Below, one piece after another: positions 21,987-35,500 of a stretch of DNA of 64,000 nucleotides; the first letter of the stretch is position 1; each line of letters begins with the position of its first letter. The notes under the pieces were generated by a model. That model saw only the letters and a program-made list of their open reading frames with translations. It searched no databases and was not told where the DNA came from. The DNA is taken from contig NW_004190488.1 in assembly GCF_000224145.3 (NCBI RefSeq), positions 133,252 through 197,251 on the forward strand. Direction: 5' to 3'. The translations under genes were made by a program, and so were the position numbers. Origin of the DNA: Ciona intestinalis (Eukaryota; Chordata; Ascidiacea; Phlebobranchia; Cionidae).

Positions 21987-24900
21987 GTGTTTCAAGTGTT
22001 TAGGACTAGATTGGAAACTAAAAATAGGCAAATGGAAGAAAATCCAAAAACTACTGTAAAAACTGACATGCTAATGAAAATTGAATTAGTAAACTTGTGG
22101 CAAACCACGAAAACGCTTCGATCCATGATCCAAAGCTGTCAAAATATGGTTCATTCGGAAGCAGCAAAGATTGAAAAAGAATGCTTGGATAAGATTAAGG
22201 ATTTAGAAGATAAAAGAGTCAAAGCTGATCTCAAAACTATCCAGGTAGATTTTTTTGCTGTTTTTTTTTGTTACACCCATATTTATTTACCCAAATTTTT
22301 TTATGTTTTATTTACCCAAAAACTTTATTGATAACAACATTAAAGAAATATTTTATTAAGTATTTTTTATTAGTCGTAAGCTAGTTATGCTTCTAGTGGT
22401 GTACATTATTTTCAGTAAAAAAAAAAACTCTTTTTAAAAATTGTGTACTACTATGACTGCTTAATAAATTGTCACACTGATCACACTTAAAACAATAATT
22501 ATGTTGTTAGGTGACCGAGGAAATGAACCTGTTAGAAACATACAATAAAAAGCTACTTGGAGAAAAATCTGCTCTGAAGTTACAGTGTCAACAACAGGAA
22601 CAGGACAGCAGAGATTTGGCAAACCAGCTCATTGAAGCAGAAACTAAATTAGAAGCATTTAAAGAAAGGTCTTTTTACTTTATTATTGCAAAGAGCAAAC
22701 TAAACTTTTCTTTTTTACAATTCTTACAAAAAACAGTAACAAAAAAATAGACGGATTATCATATGCGTTCAATTTAAAACACATAAATTGAGCTTTTTCT
22801 TCTTTTTTTCCTAGTGGGTAAAATGGGCAGAATACCCATATCCACTAAGAATTCTTTATTTTGATTGTTTGTTTTGAAAACTTTATTAACAACATAAACT
22901 TAAAATTCTTATTACAGAAATGTAGAACTGGAAAACCAACTAAAAACTACCGTTTTGGAAAATTTAAATCTACGGCATCGCGTCTCAGAACTTGAGGGTC
23001 ATTTTGAGGCCCTGGTATGTGAGAAAGAGCAGCATAGAAATAGTATTCTTGCAATGAAGGAAGAAAAATGCGACTTAGAAATTGCTATAGCTGAGAATGA
23101 TGTTTATGGACAAGCACTGCAAGAGCATGTGGATGAATTGGAAGTATGTATAATGTATATAAAGAATAAATATCTATATACAATATGTTTTATTTAAGAT
23201 ATTTTTAAATATTACAGGGTGGTAAATTATTCCTTTGTAACAAAGTGTAAGAATTTAGTTTGTTTGACCAAGTAGGTAAAGTTGTAGTCCTGGGTTATGC
23301 TTGCTAAACATCTATTTACAGATGACTTGTAGGCTAAGGCATTAAACATAAATTTTGACCTTTTTAAAAAAAAACATTTGTAATATATTAAGGAAATTTG
23401 TACAACATTACGCGATCAAAGAGAAGAACAAAGCAATTATTTCATACAACGAGAAGTTGCATTCAAATCTAGTTATGAGAGGCGATTGGATGAAGAAATG
23501 AACGAAAAGTTAAACTTGAATCAAACGATATCTTCCCTGCAGCAACAAGTTGAAAAATTAAGGTTTAAAATGTTGTCTTTGTTATACATCAGTAAAATAT
23601 GTGGTACTTAGGAGGTTAGGTTGTGCTATTCACATGCATTTTAAAGTTTTTAATCATTATGCCGCAAATACAGATATGTTTTATGATATGTTAGTTAAAT
23701 TTAAAATAAAGTACATATTGTTTAATTTAATTGGATATATATTTCCTAATTACTTAAAATTAAAAAAAAAACAAGGTATAAATATAACAAAACAACTTAT
23801 TCGTTATTTTACACATTCTTTTCCAAAATTTTGTTTGCAATTGCAGTGTTGAAGTAAGCCTTATGGAGGAAAATAAATGTTCTTGGTGCGATGAAAAGAA
23901 ACTACTCATACAACAGAAAAATGAATTTGAAGCAAAATGCAAATCTATTGAGGAAGATTTAAAACTTGAAAAAGATACAGTTTCAATGCTTTCTTCCAAG
24001 TGAGTCAGGATAAATATATAAGAAAATGTTTATTGATACTTTTTAACCTTTTTGTTTTAATTTAACCCTATGCTACAAAGTGACTGAAGAAATGAATGTC
24101 GCTTATTTATCCTTATAAATTTGGAAGTTACAACTTCCAATGCCCTGTTACAGGTTATGATGTATGCAAATTTGTGTCTGGGAAAACAGTGTAGGCAACT
24201 TTTCATATTTCAGTGACTTATTTTGTAGCAGCAATTCTTTGTTTTGTTATCAAAATGTTAAGATTGTTAGTAAAACTGTCAAATTTAATATTCTTAATAG
24301 TTAATATAGTTTTAAAAGTTTACAAAAACATGGTGTTATGATTTTGGACAACCCCCCACAAAAATTTTCCTTTGTATTTAAGGAACTCGGAGCTTGCCCT
24401 TGCTCTCACAGATTCCAAACATGAATTGGGAAGATTAGCGGGAGATACTCTGAACAAATCATTGACCGAAAATACATTCAATGAAATTGAAGATCTTGTT
24501 ACAGCTTGTTATAAAAAGAAAAAAAGGTTGTTAACAGAGATGGCAATGGAAAGTGAAAGTGAAATGGCAAAACGGGTATGTATATATTCAAAGTATATAA
24601 TCAGATTATTAATATAAGTAGATTAGGCTCTAAAACCTCTCTTAAAAGCTTTAGTGATGTTTATTATAAACAACATGTTCAAATTTAAATCTTAAGACTA
24701 TTTAAATAATTTTAACTTTAAAATTGAATCTAAAGTATAGAAAGGTGAAACAACCCAGTTTATATTAGGGTTAGGGACAATCTATTTTTTTGACTATTTT
24801 TTCGGAACCATTCATGATTTTGAAATAAGATATTTTATCAACATTCTATACCTTTTGCATGTTTGAAACGACGTTGTATTTCCTTCAAAATGTTTTGTAA

Positions 24901-25436
24901 AATAAAAGTCTGATATTCTATGAAATGGAAGCATAATTATCCGGCCTTGAACCCATATTCCCCGGGTTTGAGCGGTCTAAACGCTGTGCCAGTGACAAAC
25001 ATATAATAATAATATTGTTCAAATATAGCTGCTTGAATGTGAAAGAAATCTTTCCGAAGAGAAAAGTAAACGAAAAGAATGCGAAGAAAAATTGCAAGAA
25101 ACAGAAGCTCAACTTGATGCTGCTAATAGAAACGTCAAAGCAATGATTACAATGAGAACAACACATATGAAAAATATAGCTCGATCCAAGATTGTCAAAG
25201 CTCAAAAAGACGCATTAAACACATCACTGGATTTAAATTCTTTTATAAACATTGAAAACAAAGAAAATCCAGTTTTAACAACTTCTCAAACCATTGATCA
25301 GTTAACCCCGGGGATGATGGAAACAACCAACAGCGGTTCCTGGCGAACTGGAATATTAACAGGTTCACAATTCGAAAAACTCAACCAGGTCAATAACAAA
25401 GCATTGGAAAAGCTGAAACGAATGTCGCTTTGTTAA
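21987..25436 (+). CDS. Coiled-coil protein of unknown family
   Basis: Seven phase-consistent exons: 21987-22244, 22511-22668, 22918-23143, 23393-23562, 23847-23999, 24383-24575, 25029-25436. Together they encode about 520 residues with stop at 25434-25436. Nearly the whole length is predicted long coiled coil, rich in Glu, Lys, Leu and Gln (heptads such as LENQLKTTVLENLNLRHRV). It ends in a non-helical Ser/Thr tail with GILTGSQFEKLNQV. The first in-frame ATG in exon 1 is at 22032; exon 1 has an acceptor at 21985-21986, so an upstream exon or a trans-spliced leader is likely and the N-terminus may be incomplete. A KENP tetrapeptide in the last exon could be a KEN-box degron, which would fit a cell-cycle or spindle protein, but that is inference. 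I do not recognise the family. Confidence 0.75.
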
Positions 25437-25682
25437 TGAACTGGTACCTAAGTTTTTTGTGCAATTTGAAAAAAGTATTATACACAGTCATATTAAAGTA
25501 TTTATTTATTTGTTGTAAATGATCTGCAGTTCATTTAGGTATTGCTGCTTAACGGGTTTCTATAGCTGATCGATAGTGCAGGTTTTTAAGAGATTGTTTA
25601 TACCACAGGGTTTTAGTTTCTTAGTTGTTATGGTTTAATTTCTTTCATAGTTATGTTATGTCTATCTTATTAAAGCATATGG

Positions 25683-25720
25683 CTTTCCATTTACCCTGGT
25701 GCAACAGGGTAAATGGAAAG
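25683..25720. repeat. Perfect 16-bp inverted repeat (hairpin)
   Basis: CTTTCCATTTACCCTG, loop GTGCAA, then CAGGGTAAATGGAAAG. All 16 pairs match. About 250 bp past the coiled-coil stop. Confidence 0.85.
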
Positions 25721-26162
25721 AAACAACGTAGTTTAGACGCTCAGTTAAAACAAGTAGTTTTTTTAACGAAGTAGCGTTTAAATGCGCTTCTACAGTTAGT
25801 GGTTCGAATGGAGAGATGGGTTCTGAAAATTTAAGCATCTACCTCAAAGAAATACCAAATGAACATGTTTGGTTTGTAGTGGTTATTAACCTGGTTATTA
25901 AAGGAATACACTTATCCTCAGAAGTATCATTCTAATATTTGATAAATGAGTAATAACATTACTTTATGAATACAAGTAACCAAATATTATTTTATCAATA
26001 AATAGTTTTAGGAAGTTTTTGGCAACATCTGAATATGACAAACCATTTAATAGCAACCATTTATAATTCTGTCCTATATTTGTGACATTGCGGCTTTGCC
26101 TAGGGCTCTATTCATATTGTTTTTCAGTGTAAAAATGTTAAATTAATACTAAATACATTAAA

Positions 26163-26272
26163 CATGGTAACTCGTAAGCTGGCACGAGGTGGTAAACCCA
26201 TGTGATAAGGACTGTCGTTTTAGGCGACGCGAGGATAAAGTAAGTTACATTCATTTATTCATTCATTCGCTT
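26163..26272 (+). mobile_element. Family A SINE, 3' fragment
   Basis: GGTAACTCGTAAGCTGGCAC to GATAAAGTAAGTTACATTCA, followed by ATTC repeats. Confidence 0.75.
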
Positions 26273-26548
26273 TATATGTTATCTATAAAAACACTCGTGT
26301 AAGGGAAAGTACCTTTAAAGATAAATGCAATAAACAAATAGTTTGATTTTTGGCCCCTGGATGTGCGATGTTTGTTTATTTTTTGTTTTTTGATATCTAA
26401 TTAAGGTAAGCTTTATAAGTATATGTTGCTTCATGTCATTTTTTTTCGTTAAAGTGTGTACATATATACGTTACAATCAAATCTACATATACTTTGTATT
26501 GCGTAATAATGTAACCGTGTAAAGCGTGTCCCGTTTTTTGCAGAAACC

Positions 26549-29500
26549 ATGCCAGCTCTTGACATTCACGGTATTAAGGTGGAATTTCCATTCACCGCTT
26601 ACGAGGTGCAGAAGTCGTACATGACAAAAGTTATTCAAGCCTTAAACACACATCAGAATGCTGCTCTTGAATCTCCAACTGGTACCGGGAAAACACTTTG
26701 CTTGCTTTGTTCTACATTAGCATGGAGGAGGCAACATTTAAATGAGTTGAAGAAACATACCAATCCTGTATCACAGGTAATCAAACCCAGTCAGGTATTG
26801 AAATCTCATTTAAAATGTTTGGCGTGTTTTTTCAAAATATTTGGGTGACCTTAAAGATTATTTACATACAGGATGGTAAAAACTACAATTTCTTTTAACA
26901 AATTTTACTATTATTTATAAAAGTCATTCCTTTTTTTATATTTCAGGTAATATTTTCTTTTTCATTTACTTTGTGCGATAATATCCTTCATTAAAAATAG
27001 CATTTTGTGGGTGTTTGTTGTTTTGCGTGACGGACCGTCAAGTATGACCACTAGGTTGGAGCAATTGTCGTTAAACATCTTGCGAGCATGAAACCTGGAT
27101 TGTTCCGTTTCTGATGCTAGAAAAAAAATTAAATCTATTAGAACTAAAAGGTTTTCCCTGGGTGCATTTAATTTCTTTGTCTGAGTCAGTATTCAAACTA
27201 AAAACATTTTTTTTAATAGGAGGACGCCTGGTCTTCATCAGAAAAGTCAAAGGATTCAGCGATTCCAGCTCCCAAAATAATTTATGCTTCAAGAACACAT
27301 TCACAAATTTCTCAAGTTGTAAAAGAGCTGAAACGAACAGATTATGGAAAAGAGTAAATATAATATCTATATATATATATATACAAGTTTATTCTGTTTT
27401 TTTTTGTATTTAGTTTTAAAGGTTTTTTGATCCTGTTACTAGGCATATTGAAATACTAAAATTGCTTGTAAATAATAAAAATCATTATACAAATGTGGCA
27501 GTGTTTCATCTGCTGTAATGTTTCAGTACTATTTATTATTTAGTTTATAACTACTAAGGATATACTGAAGTTTTGCTCTTATCTTATGTGCATTACTTTT
27601 TCATTTTGAATATTTTTCCTTCCCAACATTATAACATTAGGACCAGGCATTCGTACCAATTTTCAGCAGAGTGTCAAAAAAAGAGACACTCGGGCACAAG
27701 TTCTTGAGCTCAGCACGACACACCCCTAAACTCCACCTTTATTTCAGTATAACCATCAGCATACTTGGATCACGGGAACAGATGTGTATCCATCCTGAGG
27801 TTTCCAAACAAACAAGCAACCAAGCCATGGTCCACATGTGCAGGGGAAAGATAAACAAACACACTTGTCAGTTTTATAACAATGTTGAAGGTTGGTTGGT
27901 TAAACGTAAAATCTGAATAAATGAAATTTATTGTGTCTCATTTTTACAGAAGCGAACAAAAAACAACCATTGTTAGAACACACTTACGGATATAACAAAA
28001 TAAAATTAATGTTTGAATAAAAGGCATAACAGTTACACCTTACCAACAAATACAATAAAAAAAACAATGTTTAGTTTAACTTTATTAAAGTTATGATCAA
28101 ATGAAAATGTGCGTAAACACCATGCTTTAAACAATACTTTACTTCAAAATACAATTTCTATGATATTATTAATACCCACCCCTGTGGCTTAATGATTGGG
28201 GCAGTTTTCTTAGTTATCAGAGGATATCAGGTTTAAAACTCAATGCTGCCACCATTTTTATATGTGTGTTCTGGAAAGACAAGATACTTAATTCTTATCC
28301 AAGTATTGAACAAAAAAAAGTTTCTTTTCTGAAATTAACTTGCGTGGTAGCTCATAAGTGGGCATAAGGTGTATAAAGTAGTACACTAATGTTATAACTT
28401 CCGTTGCCCAACAAGAGATGAAAATAAGTAACATTCATTTAACATTGTTTAATGTAAAATAAGATTATTTTGTAGTAAACCAGATAAAAATAAAATAAGA
28501 TATTTTATAGTAAAGTAAAAAAAATTAACAAAGTATAAATACCTTTAAAATAAACATTTTATGCTTTTAGATGCAAAAAAGAACAACATTTTTACAACTA
28601 AAGTGATGGATATTGAAGAGCTCGTAACAGTCGGCAAATCAAGAACTGTTTGTCCTTATTACTCCGAACGTGAAGTATCAAAACAAAACGAGTGTGGTAT
28701 TATTTTCACTCCATATAATTATCTCCTGGATCGAAAATCACGAGCCACCAACAATCTTGAAATTCGAGGGAATATCGTTATTTTTGACGAAGCTCATAAT
28801 CTTGTAAGTTTACTTGGATATGTTTCAAAACTATTAGTTAAGTTAAGATGCTATTCTAAAATTTTAATTTTGTCAGTTTATATCGACTGTTGTTGGTTGT
28901 TGCCCAACCACACTAGGGTTAACAAGTGTCATTCTTTCGTTTATTTATTTAAAACAGCTGATTGCAACAGCCCCCCTTTTATCCGACACTCTTGTCAACA
29001 CTTTTTATTAATATCTATTTTAACAACTGTTGTTTTGCCTTTGATTCCTTTTCTTCATTATGTAAATAACATAATCTTCGTCACCATTTTCTAAGAGATA
29101 AATACCAACTTTTTTGTCTCTTCAATTACGGTCAGTAGCAAAGGTTTAAAAATATTTTAAAAGAAAAGACAGGAAATAATGACAAAACAACAGTTTTTAA
29201 AACACGCTGAAGGTGGTTGTACACAGTATCCGGAATTCGTCCGGTTTGTCTATGTTGTCCGGATTTTGCTGCCGCATGCGGAACTCGGTAATGGGTTTGC
29301 ATACGACTTCGCAGGCGATTTTGCATGCCGGATACTGTGTACAGCCACCTTTACAGTTAAAAACATATTTACCTGAAGTAACTAAGTATGGTCGCTACAC
29401 CTAAGAGACAACCACTTATGTTTAATTATTATCAAGTTAGTCTTTAAATGGTAACAAAAGTGTGAGTAATAAACATAAATTATGTAAAAAACAAATTGAG

Positions 29501-32500
29501 TAACAATTTTTCGCTTGTAGGAAAAGTTATGCGAAGAGTCGACCTCATTTGACCTCACATCTCTGGAGGTTGCGAAGTGCATAGAAGAGGTTGGTGATGT
29601 CCTTGATGCTGCCACGAAATTCGAAGAGTCAGGAACAGTTGCTGACGGTCACGAAAACGGAGAGTCTTTATCTTTGAGTGAATTTAAAAGTCAAGACCTT
29701 GCAATAATGAAGTCAGTTTTTATCGCCCTTGAAAAACTTTTGGATCAAGTTGAGTTAAATAAAGATACCAAGAGTCGATCAGAGCCAGGAAAGTAAGTGG
29801 AGAACTAAAATGATGTTTTTGTTTATAAAGAATAAAGAAATTATGTTTTCTATTAATAAAGTTTAAGTCATAGAATGAAAGCATGTCATGATAAAAACAC
29901 AATACAAAAAATAACTGTTTCTATATTAAAATATCAGTTGCTTCACATTGATTAAAAATACTATATCGTTTTTTCTTTCTACATTGGTACCTAGCATTTA
30001 AAATGTTGCGTTTGAGTGCACATACACTATTTTACAAACAGCAATTTTGTTTAAATTATAGGTATTACAATTAAAAAACTAAAATATTTATTATTGTTTT
30101 CTTCTTTACAGGTTCATGTTCGAATTTCTCTCCAAAATTAACCTCACAGAATCTACTTATCAAATAATGCTTGATGTTGTGGATAAAATAAGCACCTATC
30201 TGTCTACTTGTAAGTTGTTATGTAATAATACTGACTCGATACTGCATTTGACTTAGTTAATTATAACACGGTAGGTTAAATTCATCTACATATTTAAGGA
30301 ATTTCCAATATTTCACTGTTTTAGCCAATGTTCTATATAGCATGAACAATGCTGTTTTATGGACATAGACAGGGTATGGGGTAATTCTAACATAAACTTA
30401 TCTTTGGCCGGATTCCAGTCTAAAGCCATGAGAATAGGGGTTTGAGGCTTGCTGCTGCTATTAATGTGGTGTATGTGTTATTGGGAAAGACAGTTAAAAT
30501 TACAATTGCTCTAACCAAGTGGTCTCTTATAGATTGTTTAAATTGTCAGCCATACACTAAAAAATAATAAAATGAATCACTCACAAATAATGATGAATGT
30601 GATTCAGAACACCTGTGTTATAATGATCGCTTTACCCCACCACTGAAAGATAAAAAGAGTTAGCCTCATTTATTTCATTTGACCATTTTTCTTTTCAGTG
30701 AGCAACTCGCTTCGTATACGAGGTGCTGCCTTACAGAAATTCTCCGAAATTGTTAAAGTTGCATTTTCTTGGATGGAAGATGAAACAAAAGGTCACATGA
30801 CCCGAGCTCAGCGAATGCAAGAGCTATGCATGTGTTATCGTGTGCATATATGTGAGAACGCTGAAACTGGAAAGTCAACTGATGTCTGGAAAAGATCTGC
30901 CAATACTTCTTCTAAACCAGGTGACATTTTAATGTAATTTTAGCCAAGTACTACTTTAGTGTAAGTACGAGTAACCAGAATTTTATTATCCGTTTGTCTA
31001 CAAACAGATATCTGTTTGTCCATTCTTTTTATTTCTGTACATTTAAAACTATTTTCCTAACATAAGGTTTGACTATGGCAAATTGGTTGGCATGCTTTTT
31101 TCTAGCCAAAAATCTCTTGGTGTGTATGTCCTTGGGCAAGACACTTAATGACGCTCATTACAACAGAGTAGTCCCAATGAATATTAAAATCAGCCATACA
31201 TTACCCAACAAAGTTACAAACCTGGTAACTTTAGGTGTATAAAGTAGAACACCCTGTTTGAACGATTGCCTTTGCTCCTAAGAGACCTTCTATAGGGGGA
31301 AAAAATAATAAACCTTCTATAGGTTATTAGTTATTACACATATTTAACTGGAATAATGATTAAAAATACTATTTTAGGTCGCACAATATCATTCTGGTGT
31401 TTCAGTCCTGGTTACGCGATGACCAATTTGGTAAAATGTGGGGTTCGAAATCTTATTTTAACCAGCGGGACTTTATCTCCGCTGGAATCTTTCACCAGTG
31501 AACTACAAATGTATGGAATACCTCATTTTCTTTTTTATATTCTGTTTGTAACTGTAACTTACTTTATTCTTGACTGCATGGGAAAACGACAGTAGTATAA
31601 GTTAACATGGAAGTTATGTTTCATACATCTTCTGGCTTACAAGTTACCATGGAAGCTACTTTGTGGATGTTTTTTTATCTGCATGGCTGACAAGTTGGAT
31701 ATCCCGTTTGTGACCACTGTGTTCAAAAATTGCCATTAAATATCTTACCCAAGGACACATGCGCCAACAATGGTAGCAGCAAAGAGCCTTGAACCCATAA
31801 CTTTTGACTGCCTCTTTATATAGCTTGTAGGGTCCTTACAGCTTTAATATATGGCATTATACCTAAGGGGTAATTTTACAGAGATTTTCCGATCACGCTG
31901 GAAAATGATCACGTTATAGACAAACACCAAGTGTTTGTGATCACATTAACTCATGGGAAAAAGGGAGGTTTATTAAATTCAACATTCAAGACCAGAAAGG
32001 ATGTGAACCAAGTGCAAGAACTCGGACTTACAGTTGCTGACATGATCGCTGCAGCACCAGGGGGCGCTCTTGTGTTCTTTCCTTCGTATTCTGCGATGGC
32101 TGAATATTTGACAATATGGAAAGTATGTCTCACTATAGGTTCACAGTATTTATTGTACTCTGGGGTAAATACGGTAAGCACATAATATCCCTTACCCATA
32201 AGGGGTCACTAAGTTAAGAGCAAAAAATATTACCAAACTAAAGGTATTTATTGACAGTTTTAAAAATGTCTTTTGTTTAAATCTAGAAAAAACGTATGGC
32301 AATTAAAGAGATAACTGTAAATATTCTTTTCCTTTAATAAACAGGAAAAACTTAGTTATCTGACTTCAATTTATTGGATATTTTATTACCGTAGTGTTTT
32401 CTTTAGTTTGTAAATCACAATGACAACTTAACCCTACTTAGCAAGTAATGAAACTTTAAGCACACATCATAAAATCAGGTTATGACCTGTATGTTAATAA

Positions 32501-35500
32501 TAGCATTTTATGACGTGTGTACAAATAAAACAAAAAAGGTAAATATGTAATGAGATAAAAAAAAATGTAAACCTCTCATAGAAATGCAAAATATTTTTTT
32601 ACGTTGACAATTTAACAAGCCCGATATAGAATATAGGGAAGCTTGAAGCCATGGCATAGCTTTTCTAAAGTAAAATATGGCAGTTTTTAGCAGCTCTTTC
32701 TAGACTGCAAAACTAATAATTTTTTTAAAAAGTTCACTGTATTCTGTAATTTCCACAGCTTTTTAAATGCACTTTACATTTTTACATGTGGAATTGAACT
32801 ATCCAACATATTTTTAAGACAAAAACTTTGATCAAAAAGTTCTACTTACAAATTTTCTTGATTTTTCAATGTATTTGCACAGGAAAACTCTAACGTAATG
32901 ACGCTTGTGGAAAAAGTAAAACCCTGCACTGTTGAACCCAAGAATAAACATGAGCTAAGAACTGCAATTGACAAATATTATACAGACGTCAACACTGGGG
33001 GAGGAACTTTTCTTGCTGTTTGTCGAGGCAAAGTAAGTTTGCTTTAACTTGGGTTATGTTTGAACTAAAGAGTTTTAATAATTCATGTCAATCATAGATA
33101 AAAAAGTTACACTTTAAAAAATATTTTTTATAGTTTTTGTCATTTCATGTTGCTTTTGATTAAATGGATGTAACGTTTAAGTTTAGCCTAGAGTGTTATT
33201 ATTTTTTGTTGTTGTAAGTAAAAGTCCAAACTTTAAAAAGATTTTTTTATTCGAATGAAAATGAATGAAAGTAACTTATTTCATCCTCGCGTGGCTGGAA
33301 AACGAAAGTTGTTATAACATGGGTTTAACACCTTGTGCCAGCTTATGAGTTACCACGTATGTTACTTTAATTGTTTTGGGGGAATTTTTTCATTTTTTAT
33401 GTATGGCCGATAATTTGGACAACCCATTAGTGACCACTGGCTTGGAGCAATTGCTTTTAAGTGTCTTGCCCAAGGACACATACGCCCACAATAGTAGCAG
33501 CGTAGAGCCTTGAACCCATTACCTCTGGTTATAGGCAGGCGCGCTAGCGCTAACCACTATGCTACGGCACCGAATTTATTATATTAAATAAATAGTTCGC
33601 AGTCTTATGTGAGATTTCGGGCCAGTGTGTTATTAGGTAAGATGGAAATTTGGTGGTCATACTGATGATAAAACTGGTGGTCATACTGATAAAAAAACTA
33701 AGTTTTATTCGTAAATTCATAACTTGGCATACTTGTTGTGTATGAAATAAGAAACAACCGTAAGTTTTCTTGCCATGTTGGCTGATCACACTAATGTAGT
33801 CCCACAATCCAACTTTATATATTTCATGTAAATTTGATTATTTTTTCAAGGTTTCAGAAGGACTTGATTTTTCTGACGATAACGGACGAACAGTGATCAT
33901 CGTTGGAATCCCGTATCCTCCTGCTTTTGATCCGAGAATTAAGATGAAGATGGCTTTCCTGGATGACCTCAGGACCAAAGGAGCAACAAGTGTGAGACAA
34001 ATTTTATCTTAATTTATTGTTGTTATAGTTTATGGAAAAATATATAAATAAACGTAACTCATTTACTGCGCACGGCAGGGCAAGGATGTTCGTTATAACA
34101 TGTATGTTCTGTTTCATACACCTTATGCATGCTTACGAGTGACTGTATATAAGAACCCAATACATCTAAGTTATAGGAAGGCGTTTTTAAAAATAATTTT
34201 ATTACATGCAATTCAGATAAGGTAAAACTGTTATTTAATTTGTAAATAGAAAAAGCTGCTAAAGTTAAGTTTAAGCTCGTTATGGGGTTTTGAGTGATTA
34301 GGCAAACATATAAATGTCATTTTAATGGAACCATTTTTACAACTAGAATAAACTGAACTTGATCTACTAACTTTTATTAGCTCTGTCAATCAGGTTTGTA
34401 CATCAGATATTTATCAGCTAAAATTAAAGTTTAAAGAAACACAAAACACTCTTTTTTGTGTAACAGCCAACATATTACAAAGCTTGTTTTTAAAATAACA
34501 CAATACATTCATTCTTCAGGCACACTGGGTTCTTTTTCTTAGCTTAATCTTTTTTTTTATATTTTGTGTTAACAAATTATTGGTTATTTGCGAAATGCTA
34601 AAAATCATGCTTGAGCTTTTGTAAATTCTTAGTAAATTCTTTTTTAAATTAAAATTATTATTGCATAAGGCAGAAGTTCAATTTTTGGAAAACTATTTTT
34701 TCAACAGGCTAATAATATTTAAATAATTTTTATTATAGTAGGGTGGAGGGAAATGGGGCACCTTTAGCACATAATATCCAAATATCCTGAGTGTTTTAAA
34801 CAATTAACAACGGTCTATGGGAGTTGTGAGGATACCGTTTCGTAATTCTTTGAATGTTTTTTGTTATTTACCAAATGGGACAACAAAATAGAATGAAAAG
34901 GTATCCGATCTTCCCCCACCCCACTGTATGCTTATCTTACTTTGCTCTACAGTTACTGACTGGTAGGGAATGGTACAGACAACAAGCTTGCAGAGCTGTC
35001 AATCAAGCTATTGGAAGAGTCATTCGACATAGATATGATTATGGGGCAATTGTTTTATGCGATCATAGATACGCAGGCAGAGATCAACTAAGTGAGGTAA
35101 GAAGGTTTTGTTATTAGTCTATCACTATGTATCGGTCTTAATTCTTATTTTATGCGCTTCTACAATGGTAGATAAATTCGATATTACTGGGGGAAGGTAT
35201 TCACTATTCAGATTACTACTTTCACGTTAAATTTTTTTTGTTTTAGTTTAAATAATTTTTGGAAAGTTTTTAAAATGATTTTTTTGGGGCGTTTTTTATT
35301 GGGGAAATGACTTGCATTGGTCACCTTTCGATTGTCGGCCATTGCTTTGTATCAATATTAAGTTATATTTGTCTTTATAAGAGTAGAAAGTAAACTTAAG
35401 TTTTTTAGTGTTTTTTTTCCAATTATGAGCAGAATCTAGCTCAAGCTAATTTCATTTTTTACAAATTCCGATAAAAAGTTGTTTTTTTCGTGTATACATT

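Larger units (their letters stand above)
25437..26548. other. Intergenic, coiled-coil gene to RTEL1
   Basis: Holds the 3' end of the coiled-coil gene, a perfect 16-bp hairpin (25683-25720) and a SINE tail (26163-26272). The bases just before the RTEL1 ATG form an acceptor (TTTTTTGCAG|AAACCATG). Confidence 0.5.
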
